From DASUTB01 sp036374835 (GTDB lineage: Bacteria; Actinomycetota; Actinomycetes; Jiangellales; Jiangellaceae): a stretch of 64,000 nt of DNA. Every line of letters begins with the position of its first letter. Position 1 is the first letter of the stretch. Positions 35,013 to 41,967 of the stretch are shown here, piece after piece. The notes under the pieces are model-generated. The model searched no databases and was not told the origin of the DNA. It saw only the letters and a program-made list of their open reading frames with translations. The stretch lies in contig DASUTB010000043.1 of NCBI GenBank assembly GCA_036374835.1, positions 1 through 64,000 on the forward strand, in the 5' to 3' direction. Both the position numbers and the translations under genes were made by a program.

Positions 35013-36563
35013 ATGAGTGAACCAGGGGATGGTTCGAGCCGGCTCGATCCAGCCCAGGCGCGACGCATGCTCAATGCCCTTTCGCTCCGGCCGAACGAGC
35101 GCGTTCTGTGCCTCGGTCCGGCCGGCGGCCCGCTCCACGGCGTCGCCGCCATCCTGGTCGGGCCTCCCGGCCACATCGCCGAAGCCGACCCGGCCGCGCT
35201 GGCCACCGACGAAACGCTGCCCTATCCGGACGGCGAGTTCGACGCCGTGGCCATCGATCTATCGGCACCTACGTCGGAGCAGAGCCACCTACTCGCCGAG
35301 GTCGCTCGAGTGACCGCACCGACCGGACGAGTCACCCTCGCCGTACGACGGCCGGCCGAGGGGGACTCGGCACCGGTGCAGCAGCTGGTCGAAAACGCCG
35401 GACTCAGAGGGGTCGCGGTCAGGGCCGACCCCGGCGCAGACTCCGGAAGCACACCGGTCGAGTTCGTCACCGCCTTCCCACCGACACCGCTCAAGCCCGC
35501 TGCCGACAGCACGGCCGAGATCCATTTACCCAAACCGGCCACCAAACCTGCCCGGTTCCGCCGCCGACCGATTGTCATCGGCGCAACCGCCGCGCTCGTG
35601 GCGGCCGCAGCACTCGGGATGATCTGGGGACTGGCCGGTGCCGGACCGGGCCAGGATGCGCCAGGTGAAGCCGACTTCCTGGCCGGCGACGCCGAACTGG
35701 ACATCGATCAGCCCGGCACCCGAGAACAGCCCGCCGCCGATGATCCCCCTGCCGGTGGCGGGCAACCAACCGACAACCCGGACTCCGGCACGGGCGACTC
35801 AGGCTCCAGCAGTTCGGGCTCCGGATCGACCGGTGCGGGGTCCAGCGGCTCGAGCGATGACCAGCCGTCGAATCAACCGCCAATCATCGACACGCCCGGA
35901 CTCTCTTCGAACGGCTTGGTGCTCACGATCGCGCCGGAGGTCAGCGACCCCGATGGCGACGACGTGACGTTGCTCTTCGAGGTCAACGGAACGACTGTCG
36001 ACCCCGCGCAGACCTGCTCCACCATCGGCTGCAAGGGCGAGGAGCAGCCCGGTGACTTTCCGGATAGGGCCGCCGTTCTGCTTGACTTCGCGGACGTCGG
36101 CTATGCGGCCGACGTCGCGGTAACGATCATTGCGACGGACGCACACGGGGCAACGTCCCGCGAAACCTACTCACACGCGGTCTCGGCCCGGACGCGGGTG
36201 TCCTTCCGAGACTTCAGCTATACCATCGACGACCCAGCGGCCTGCTTCAGTGACACGGCAAGTCGCGTCCTGTCGTTCTCGCGCGAATTCAAAGGCGCGT
36301 TCTCCTCCATCCATATGCGAGAGCTAACGATCAGTGCGTCGAGTCCCAGCGGGACGCTGGACATCGACCGCGCCGGTGAGTGGCACGGCACGCCGTCGCC
36401 GCCGCTTGAGGTATCCCTCTCTGTCTCACTGTCGGGCATCGGCACCACCGCCTTTGCCGCACCCCGCTCCTACTCGAGCGACGCTCAGGAGACCGTCAAC
36501 ATAGGCCGGGGTAGCCCGTGCGAAGGTGTGGTGACGTACCGGATCACGTTTCAAACGTCTTGA
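35013..36563 (+). CDS. Paralogue E: methyltransferase-like/TM/cadherin-like protein, long form
   Basis: A 516-aa protein. The ATG at 35013 with GAGGAG 8 nt upstream gives MSEPGDGSSRLDPAQARRM, matching paralogue D. The methyltransferase-like segment keeps ERVLCLGPAGGPL, GHIAEADPAAL, EFDAVAIDLSA and EVARVTAPTGRVTLAV. TAEIHLPKPA is followed by RRR and a membrane helix (~188-210) nearly the same as in D. A Ser/Gly-rich linker (to ~288) leads to NQPPIIDTPGLSSNGL, DPDGDDVTLLFEVNG and a C-terminal domain with paired Cys. It is separate from the operon, behind element copy 2, and the regulator gene precedes it. Confidence 0.8.
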   Translation: MSEPGDGSSRLDPAQARRMLNALSLRPNERVLCLGPAGGPLHGVAAILVGPPGHIAEADPAALATDETLPYPDGEFDAVAIDLSAPTSEQSHLLAEVARVTAPTGRVTLAVRRPAEGDSAPVQQLVENAGLRGVAVRADPGADSGSTPVEFVTAFPPTPLKPAADSTAEIHLPKPATKPARFRRRPIVIGATAALVAAAALGMIWGLAGAGPGQDAPGEADFLAGDAELDIDQPGTREQPAADDPPAGGGQPTDNPDSGTGDSGSSSSGSGSTGAGSSGSSDDQPSNQPPIIDTPGLSSNGLVLTIAPEVSDPDGDDVTLLFEVNGTTVDPAQTCSTIGCKGEEQPGDFPDRAAVLLDFADVGYAADVAVTIIATDAHGATSRETYSHAVSARTRVSFRDFSYTIDDPAACFSDTASRVLSFSREFKGAFSSIHMRELTISASSPSGTLDIDRAGEWHGTPSPPLEVSLSVSLSGIGTTAFAAPRSYSSDAQETVNIGRGSPCEGVVTYRITFQTS

Positions 36564-36627
36564 CGATCACCGAGAATGACCTGCCACCTCACGGTATTGG
36601 CCTGATCCCGACCGGAAGCGCAGGTCT

Positions 36628-37020
36628 TTGTTGTCGGCTCTGACCATCCTCGGACTGCGGGAGACCGAGTCGCGCTACGCCACGTACGCCGACATAGCGG
36701 CCTCGAACAAGCACCAGGGCTGGCGACGCGCCGGCCAGACACTGGACCAGATGTACCGCCGCCTCGTCTTCAACGTGTGCATCGGTAACAACATTCACCC
36801 GCGACGGCCGACGCCACTCCCAGCTCAGGATGTGCCGAGACGTTGCGCCCGAGTCAATCTCACTGCAGGAGAAGCGGACGAGATCATCGGCCGAATCGTC
36901 GATACGATCCGCTCGGTGTGGGATGACATCTGTGATCAAGCCATGCTCACGACCGCCGAGCGTGAGGTTCTATTCGGCCGCGAGATGCTCAACGACCACA
37001 TCTTCTGGGACCGCCCGTAG
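36628..37020 (+). pseudogene. Truncated hipA-like toxin kinase remnant
   Basis: The 130-aa frame starts at a weak TTG without a clear ribosome binding site. RETESRYATYADIA and RRLVFNVCIGNN match the C-lobe of HipA-type Ser/Thr kinases, just before the conserved NxDDHxRN motif. The motif is lost, replaced by IHPRRPTPLPAQ. The tail NLTAGEADEIIGRIVDTIRS and WDDICDQAMLTTAEREVL matches the HipA C-terminus. So the N-terminal kinase lobe and a central segment are deleted. No hipB-like antitoxin is nearby. A relic of a toxin-antitoxin locus is inferred from family memory. Confidence 0.6.
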
Positions 37021-37030
37021 GTCCCTGCCT

Positions 37031-37083
37031 CGTGATCACCGGCACTTTTCACACGCACGGTGTGAAAAGTGCCGGTGATCACG
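37031..37083. terminator. 24-bp perfect palindrome
   Basis: Arms 37031-37054 and 37060-37083 pair perfectly with a 5-nt loop. It lies between the hipA remnant (+) and the end of the beta-helix protein gene (-), so it probably terminates the latter. Confidence 0.8.
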
Positions 37084-37092
37084 GGGAGGGGA

Positions 37093-39378
37093 TCAGAGGT
37101 GCGGGATGGTCTGGGTCGGCTGCTCGTCCGAATCGTCGCGGCGGCGCTTCCACCATGCCCAGCCGAGCAGGCCGAGGCCCGTCGCGAGCAGGATGCCGGC
37201 GATGATGGCCAGAACCAGCGCTGAGGTCCCGGTCGACGGCGACCTGTCATCGCCGTCGCTACTGACCGGGGTGGCAACGTCGCTCACGGTTGGGGTCGGG
37301 GACGGTTCCCCTGTCTTCGTCGCGGACCCGGAGCCGGCCCCCGAGTCGCCGCCTTCAGCCGAGGATCCGGAGCTCGGCTCGTCATTCTGACCTGATCCGG
37401 AACCTTGCCCGTCGCCCGGCTCGGACTGGGAACCCCCGCCACCCCCGGACCCGGAGCCTCCCCCGCCCTCCGAGTCAGAGTCAGATCCGGAGGATACGAC
37501 CTCAACGGATCCGATGTCGCAGCCACCATCTTGCGGCCGGTCGAAACCGCGCTGATCCACGTTCACCACGCCGAGGCAGTCGCCGGTGGGAATCGCGTCG
37601 ACCAGCGGCGAATCGTCGGCCGGTAGCAGCGTCATCGTCGGTCCGCCGTTGTCCGCGAGCGCACCGAGCTGGGGATCTCCGGCGCTCTCGGCGTCGGTGG
37701 CGCTTGTGAACCCGCAGCCGGCGTCGTCCGCGAGGTTGTAGCCGGCCGAACTCGTCGTTGCGCCGACCAGTGTGCAGTTGGTGGGAGCGGCCGACGCGAG
37801 CACCGATCCGAATGACGTCAGGGTCGCCGCAGCGTTGCCGATGTAGAGGTTGCCTCCGTCTGAGGCCGTGTTGTCGGCCATCGTGACGTGCCGGAGATCG
37901 GTGTCGCCGTCCACCCACAGTCCGCCGCCGTCGCCGAACGCGGTGTTTCCGGTGAGCGTTGTATTGGTCATCGTGACGGCGCCCGCTCCCGAGCGGATCG
38001 CGCCGCCGTTGGTGGCCGCCGAGTTATCCGCCAGCGTCGAGGCCTCAATCGAAACGCCCTCGCCCGCGGAGATGGCGCCGCCGCTGCCGGCACCGGCGTC
38101 GTTGTCCGTCAGTGTCGAACGCACCACGAACACGTCACCGACGGGCGTCCACACCGCGCCGCCCGAGCCGTTCGGCGTGGAGTTACCGTGCAGCACGCTG
38201 TCGGTGATTTCGGCGAATCCGCTGATCGCGTGGATCGCACCGCCACCGGCGGCCTCGGCGGCGTTGCCGGTGAGACCGGAGCCGGTCACCGAGACGAACC
38301 CGCTCGCGCCGATGGCGCCCCCGGGTCCATCGGACTGATTCGCCGACAGTTCGGAGTCGACGACCGTCACACCGCCGCCCGCGTAGATCGCGCCGCCCAC
38401 CGCGCCGGAGTTGTTGCCCTCGAGCACCGCTCCGGACACGTCGAGCTCACCGTCGGCGGCGATCGCCCCACCGTGCGACTCGGCCGTATTGCCGGTCATG
38501 GTCGCACCATGAATCGTCAACTCTGCCTCGGTGAAGATCGCACCGCCTCTCGTCGATGCGCTGTTGTCCGAGAATTCGCCGCCGGTCACCGAGATCGACG
38601 ACCCCGCGCCGCCGCGGATCGCGCCGCCCTCGCCGTTGGTCGCGCTGTTGCCGTAGAAGTTCGAGTCGGAAACGTCAACCGTGCCGCTGCTGGCTATCAC
38701 GCCACCGGCCAGGGCGGTGTTCCCGGAGAAGTGCGAGTCGGTCACGGTGAGATGGTTGGACGCCACCACGCCGCCGTAGCTGCCCGACGAGTTGCCCTCG
38801 AACGCCGAACCGGTGATGGTGATCGCCCCGTCCGCGTTCAGTGCGCCCGCATTTGCTGCCGAGCTGTTGCCGATGAAGATCGAGTCGACCACCTCGACTG
38901 TGCCGTGTGCCACCAATGCCCCCGCGAAGCCGGCGCTGTTGCCGTCGAACGTTGCGCCGTTCAACGTCACGTTCCCGCCGGCCACGACGCCACCGCCGCT
39001 GCCCGCAGGCACATCACCGCCGGCGATGGTGACGTCATTGAGCGTCAGCCCACCGCCACCCATGGTTCGCAGGACGCGACCGCCGGCGCAGGTCTGCTCG
39101 ATGACATGCCCGTTTCCTTCGATCGTCACGTCGGTCGTGCTGTTGCGGACTGCTGCGACGGCGCAGTTGGTCAGCGTGATGTCGGCATCCAGAACGATCT
39201 CGGTCTCGTCCGAGTCGAAGAACGCCGCGCGGAAACCGTCCTCATCGCCCACGGTGACCGCCGCCGCCGGCAACGCGGTCAGCCCGAGTGCACCGGCCGA
39301 GACGACCGGGACGGCCAGCGCGACACGGAGCCGGGTCAACAGCTGACGCGGCTGGGGCGGGTCTGTTCTGAGCTTCAT
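37093..39378 (-). CDS. Secreted, membrane-anchored beta-helix protein with polymorphic-outer-membrane-like repeats
   Basis: A 761-aa surface protein. A signal peptide (about 1-40, ending LPAAAVT) is followed by ~500 residues of parallel beta-helix built from repeated GGAI-type turns (GNSAxxxGGAI, TGNTAESHGGAIA and similar, about 15 rungs). A choice-of-anchor-Q-like segment (ADNGGPTMTLLPADDSPLVD, NVDQRGFDRP) follows, then a Ser/Gly/Glu-rich stalk, a membrane helix (LVLAIIAGILLATGLGLLGW) and a short WKRRR tail. No LPxTG is present, so it is held by the membrane helix. Adhesion is the usual guess. The ATG at 39378 follows a GGAG site; a longer frame to 39477 is unlikely. Confidence 0.85.
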   Translation of the reverse strand: MKLRTDPPQPRQLLTRLRVALAVPVVSAGALGLTALPAAAVTVGDEDGFRAAFFDSDETEIVLDADITLTNCAVAAVRNSTTDVTIEGNGHVIEQTCAGGRVLRTMGGGGLTLNDVTIAGGDVPAGSGGGVVAGGNVTLNGATFDGNSAGFAGALVAHGTVEVVDSIFIGNSSAANAGALNADGAITITGSAFEGNSSGSYGGVVASNHLTVTDSHFSGNTALAGGVIASSGTVDVSDSNFYGNSATNGEGGAIRGGAGSSISVTGGEFSDNSASTRGGAIFTEAELTIHGATMTGNTAESHGGAIAADGELDVSGAVLEGNNSGAVGGAIYAGGGVTVVDSELSANQSDGPGGAIGASGFVSVTGSGLTGNAAEAAGGGAIHAISGFAEITDSVLHGNSTPNGSGGAVWTPVGDVFVVRSTLTDNDAGAGSGGAISAGEGVSIEASTLADNSAATNGGAIRSGAGAVTMTNTTLTGNTAFGDGGGLWVDGDTDLRHVTMADNTASDGGNLYIGNAAATLTSFGSVLASAAPTNCTLVGATTSSAGYNLADDAGCGFTSATDAESAGDPQLGALADNGGPTMTLLPADDSPLVDAIPTGDCLGVVNVDQRGFDRPQDGGCDIGSVEVVSSGSDSDSEGGGGSGSGGGGGSQSEPGDGQGSGSGQNDEPSSGSSAEGGDSGAGSGSATKTGEPSPTPTVSDVATPVSSDGDDRSPSTGTSALVLAIIAGILLATGLGLLGWAWWKRRRDDSDEQPTQTIPHL

Positions 39379-39514
39379 CGGGGCTCCTCTCCTCGTCCCG
39401 GCAACGGCTGCCGGACACTCGCATGAGCGATGAGGAGCGCTCCGAACAACAACTTTCCGAAGGCATTTCACGCGCAAATGGCCGGGCTCTATCGCAGAGC
39501 CCGGCCACTGGTCG

Positions 39515-40009
39515 CTAGACGGTCCGCGCCTCGATGACGAGCCGACCCGTGCCGAGATTCACGGTGCCTTCGTTGATTACGACGGCCCGGTTCAGGTAGT
39601 CGAACCTGGGGTCCGCGGTTCGCATCAACGCGGTAGCCAGCACCCGGAAGTCCAGGTCGGGGAACTCGAAGCCGGGCGAGGCGAGCACTTCCAGCGGCGG
39701 CATCTCCATCCCATCCGGCGGCAGTACGTAGCCGCGGATGTCGAACGCCACCCGGGTGTTCGCACTTTCGACGACCTCGTGCGCCACGACCACTCCGACG
39801 CCGTCCGGCCGCACCATGAACTCGTCGAGCCCGAAGATGCGCCCGCCCTCGAACGGGCCATCGACGATGTCCGCGGCGAAGTCGTTGTGGAACCGGAGCC
39901 CTTCCGGGAACAAGCCGATCGGGTAAAGATCGGCGAGAGTGCCCTCCAGGCGGTAGACGAGCGCTGCGTCCGCTTTCTGCTGCGCGTGTTCGCTTGTCAG
40001 GGTCTGCAT
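39515..40009 (-). CDS. DUF3237 family protein
   Basis: A 164-aa soluble protein. The segment VYRLEGTLADLYPIGLFPEG, then IVDGPFEGGRIFG and the RPDGVGVVVAHEVVES strand match the DUF3237 (UPF0311) beta-barrel pattern, together with the late DYLNRAVVINEGTVNL. The function of the family is not established. The ATG at 40009 has GAGGAG 6-7 nt upstream. It lies 50 bp downstream of, and in the same direction as, the 84-aa gene and is probably controlled by the divergent TetR regulator. Confidence 0.75.
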   Translation of the reverse strand: MQTLTSEHAQQKADAALVYRLEGTLADLYPIGLFPEGLRFHNDFAADIVDGPFEGGRIFGLDEFMVRPDGVGVVVAHEVVESANTRVAFDIRGYVLPPDGMEMPPLEVLASPGFEFPDLDFRVLATALMRTADPRFDYLNRAVVINEGTVNLGTGRLVIEARTV

Positions 40010-40059
40010 GATGATCTCCTCTTCGTGTTGTGCAGACAACTTTCGATCAAGCAACGGGC

Positions 40060-40314
40060 TCAGGCCTCGATGACGAGTCCGGCACCGCCGCCCGGACGGA
40101 TCGGACCGACGCACTCGCGTGCGGCGCTGAATGTGACACTGTGCATCTCCTCCGCCAGCTCCTCGGCGAAGTGAGCCTGCCCGTCAGAGCCGACGATTCG
40201 CGTCACCTCGCGCCGGCTGCCGTCCGCGAGCTCGAAGCTCGCCGTCACGGGTTCGCCATAGACCTCGGTACCGCTGCCGTCGACAACGCTCACCGAGAAC
40301 ATCGCTCTTGCCAT
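40060..40314 (-). CDS. Small beta-rich protein of unknown function
   Basis: An 84-aa protein starting at ATG 40314 with AGCAGG upstream. The pattern FSVSVVDGSGTEVYGEPVTA, then FELADGSRREVTRIVGSDGQ and the VTFSAARECVG segment resembles a single transthyretin/carboxypeptidase-regulatory-like beta-sandwich. It has no signal peptide. It is the first gene of the TetR-facing unit and is followed by the DUF3237 gene. I cannot assign a function. Confidence 0.65.
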   Translation of the reverse strand: MARAMFSVSVVDGSGTEVYGEPVTASFELADGSRREVTRIVGSDGQAHFAEELAEEMHSVTFSAARECVGPIRPGGGAGLVIEA

Positions 40315-40340
40315 GACGCACCTGCTTTCCGTTACTCAAT

Positions 40341-40368
40341 TTTCATCGCACATCTGTGTGCGATGAAA
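40341..40368. promoter_or_regulatory. Putative TetR operator, strong site
   Basis: TTTCATCGCACA (40341-40352) and TGTGCGATGAAA (40357-40368) are perfect 12-bp arms around a 4-nt centre. The site lies 26 bp upstream of the 84-aa gene and ~127 bp upstream of the divergent TetR gene. It probably overlaps the promoter of the former. Confidence 0.7.
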
Positions 40369-40399
40369 GAACGCTATGCCCTGAAAGCGCCCGTGGCAA

Positions 40400-40428
40400 C
40401 TTCATCGAACGGTTGTGTGCAGTGAAAT
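40400..40428. promoter_or_regulatory. Putative TetR operator, weaker site
   Basis: CTTCATCGAAC and TGTGCAGTGAAA (roughly 40400-40428) repeat the outer half-sites of the strong dyad with mismatches in the centre. It lies nearer the TetR gene, so it could mediate autoregulation. Confidence 0.5.
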
Positions 40429-40495
40429 AGGTCACATTGCTTGTTGGACGCATCCGCCGAGGCCCAAACAGTGGACGCCCATGTACGGTGAATAC

Positions 40496-41107
40496 ATGCC
40501 CGAGGCAACGAAGAGTCGTTCCTACCGGATGCGCAAGCGACGCGACGACATCGAGCAGACCCGGCAGCGCATCGTCGACGCCGCCGTGGAGTTGCACGGA
40601 ACCGTCGGACCGAAAGACACGACGTTCTCCGCAGTGGCCGAGCGCGCAGGTGTCCAGCGCTCGACGGTGTACCGCCACTTCACCGACGAGGAAGCACTGT
40701 TCGGTGCGTGCACGAGTCATTGGCTGGCCGGCCATCCCTGGCCGCGCCCGGACGACTGGCGAACCGAGCGCGATCCGGACCGCCGCCTGGAACTCGGCCT
40801 GACCCAGCTCTACGGCTACTACGAAGCCAACACCCAGATGCTGGCCAACTCGTTTCGCGACTTCGAGTTGATGCCGGCATTCGTCGGCGAGTTCATCCGC
40901 ACCCAACTCAGCGGCATGCGCGCAGCACTGCTCGAGGCATGGCCCGAAGATGCACGCGACCACAACCTCACGGTCGCAATCGCCCATGCGATCGACTTCA
41001 CAACCTGGCGGTCGCTGTCCTCGCAATCGCTCACCGTCGAGGACGCCGCCCGGCTTATGACCGAGATGGTGTCAGGTGGCCTTCTGGTCCGGACGTGCCG
41101 CTCATAG
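40496..41107 (+). CDS. TetR family transcriptional regulator
   Basis: A 203-aa regulator. The N-terminal helix-turn-helix (IEQTRQRIVDAAVELHGTVG, then TTFSAVAERAGVQRSTVYRH and FTDEEALFGAC) is typical of TetR. The C-terminal ligand domain is helical (LELGLTQLYGYYEANTQML and onward). The ATG at 40496 starts next to the MPEATKSRSYRMRKRR basic tail; ATGs at 40481 and 40415 are alternatives. It is divergent from the 84-aa and DUF3237 genes, with two matching dyads between, so control of that pair is likely. Ligand unknown. Confidence 0.9.
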   Translation: MPEATKSRSYRMRKRRDDIEQTRQRIVDAAVELHGTVGPKDTTFSAVAERAGVQRSTVYRHFTDEEALFGACTSHWLAGHPWPRPDDWRTERDPDRRLELGLTQLYGYYEANTQMLANSFRDFELMPAFVGEFIRTQLSGMRAALLEAWPEDARDHNLTVAIAHAIDFTTWRSLSSQSLTVEDAARLMTEMVSGGLLVRTCRS

Positions 41108-41137
41108 CTCAATACGGCATCACGTGGGTGGCACCGG

Positions 41138-41956
41138 TCAATCGGTGGATGGGACCTCGGAATAGCCGAACCGGGTCGAGGCGTGAGCCGCGGCCTCGAC
41201 GACGAGCGGCGTCATCTCGGAGAGCTCGGCCTCGCCGAGTCGATAGGCCGGGCCGGACACGTCGATCGTGGCGACGATGTGCCCGTCCGCGGCGAGAACG
41301 GGTGCGGCCACCGCGGCGAGGCCCTCCTCGTACTCCTCGATTGCGATCGCGTAGCCGTCGGTCCGGATCTGGCCGAGAGTCTCGGCAAGATACTCCGGGT
41401 CGACGACCGTCCGGTCGGTGAAGCGCTTGTGCGGTCCGGCCACGATCTCGCTTTGCTCGTCCGGTGGCAGGTACGCCAGCCAGGTCTTGCCGGCCGCCGT
41501 GCAGTGCAGCGGCACCCGCCGGCCCAGCCAGCTGCGGCTGACGACGGTCGAGTCGGCGACGATCTGATCGATCGTCATGCAGCCACCGGCCTCCAGAACC
41601 GACAGCGTGACCGTCTCGGATGTGCGCTCGGCCAGCCACTCGCACCATGTGCGCGCCCGGCGGGCGATATCAGGCCCGACGGTGACCGCGCGAGCGAGGT
41701 GCACGAGGCCGAACCCCAGGTGGTAGAGCCCGGTCTCTGCGTGCTGTTCCACCAGGCCGCGGGCGGCGAGCGTGGCGACGAGCCGGAAAGCGGTCGACTT
41801 GTGGACGTCCAGCGCTTCCCCGATCTCGGTCACTCCCGACCATCCGTTGCGGGCCAGGAACTCGAGCACGGTCACCGCGCGGTCGACGGATTGCACACGA
41901 TGGCTATCTCGGGTGGCGTCTCTTCCTACGTCCGGATCGTCGCTCGTCCCATTCAT
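41138..41956 (-). CDS. IclR family transcriptional regulator
   Basis: A 272-aa regulator with an N-terminal winged helix (QSVDRAVTVLEFLARNGWSG, then VTEIGEALDVHKSTAFRLVA) and a C-terminal IclR effector domain (LGRRVPLHCTAAGKTWLAYL, then the GYAIAIEEYEEGLAAVAAPV segment). It is the last gene of the one-carbon operon, 11 bp after the EtfBA gene, and is therefore the probable sensor of that pathway. Paired TTGCG-N5-CGCA sites upstream of the first operon gene are candidate targets. Confidence 0.92.
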   Translation of the reverse strand: MNGTSDDPDVGRDATRDSHRVQSVDRAVTVLEFLARNGWSGVTEIGEALDVHKSTAFRLVATLAARGLVEQHAETGLYHLGFGLVHLARAVTVGPDIARRARTWCEWLAERTSETVTLSVLEAGGCMTIDQIVADSTVVSRSWLGRRVPLHCTAAGKTWLAYLPPDEQSEIVAGPHKRFTDRTVVDPEYLAETLGQIRTDGYAIAIEEYEEGLAAVAAPVLAADGHIVATIDVSGPAYRLGEAELSEMTPLVVEAAAHASTRFGYSEVPSTD

Positions 41957-41967
41957 GTTGGGCCATC

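Noticed and set aside
37888..39426. 512-codon plus-strand frame
   Set aside because: Antisense to the beta-helix protein; its apparent repeats only mirror the repeats of the real gene.
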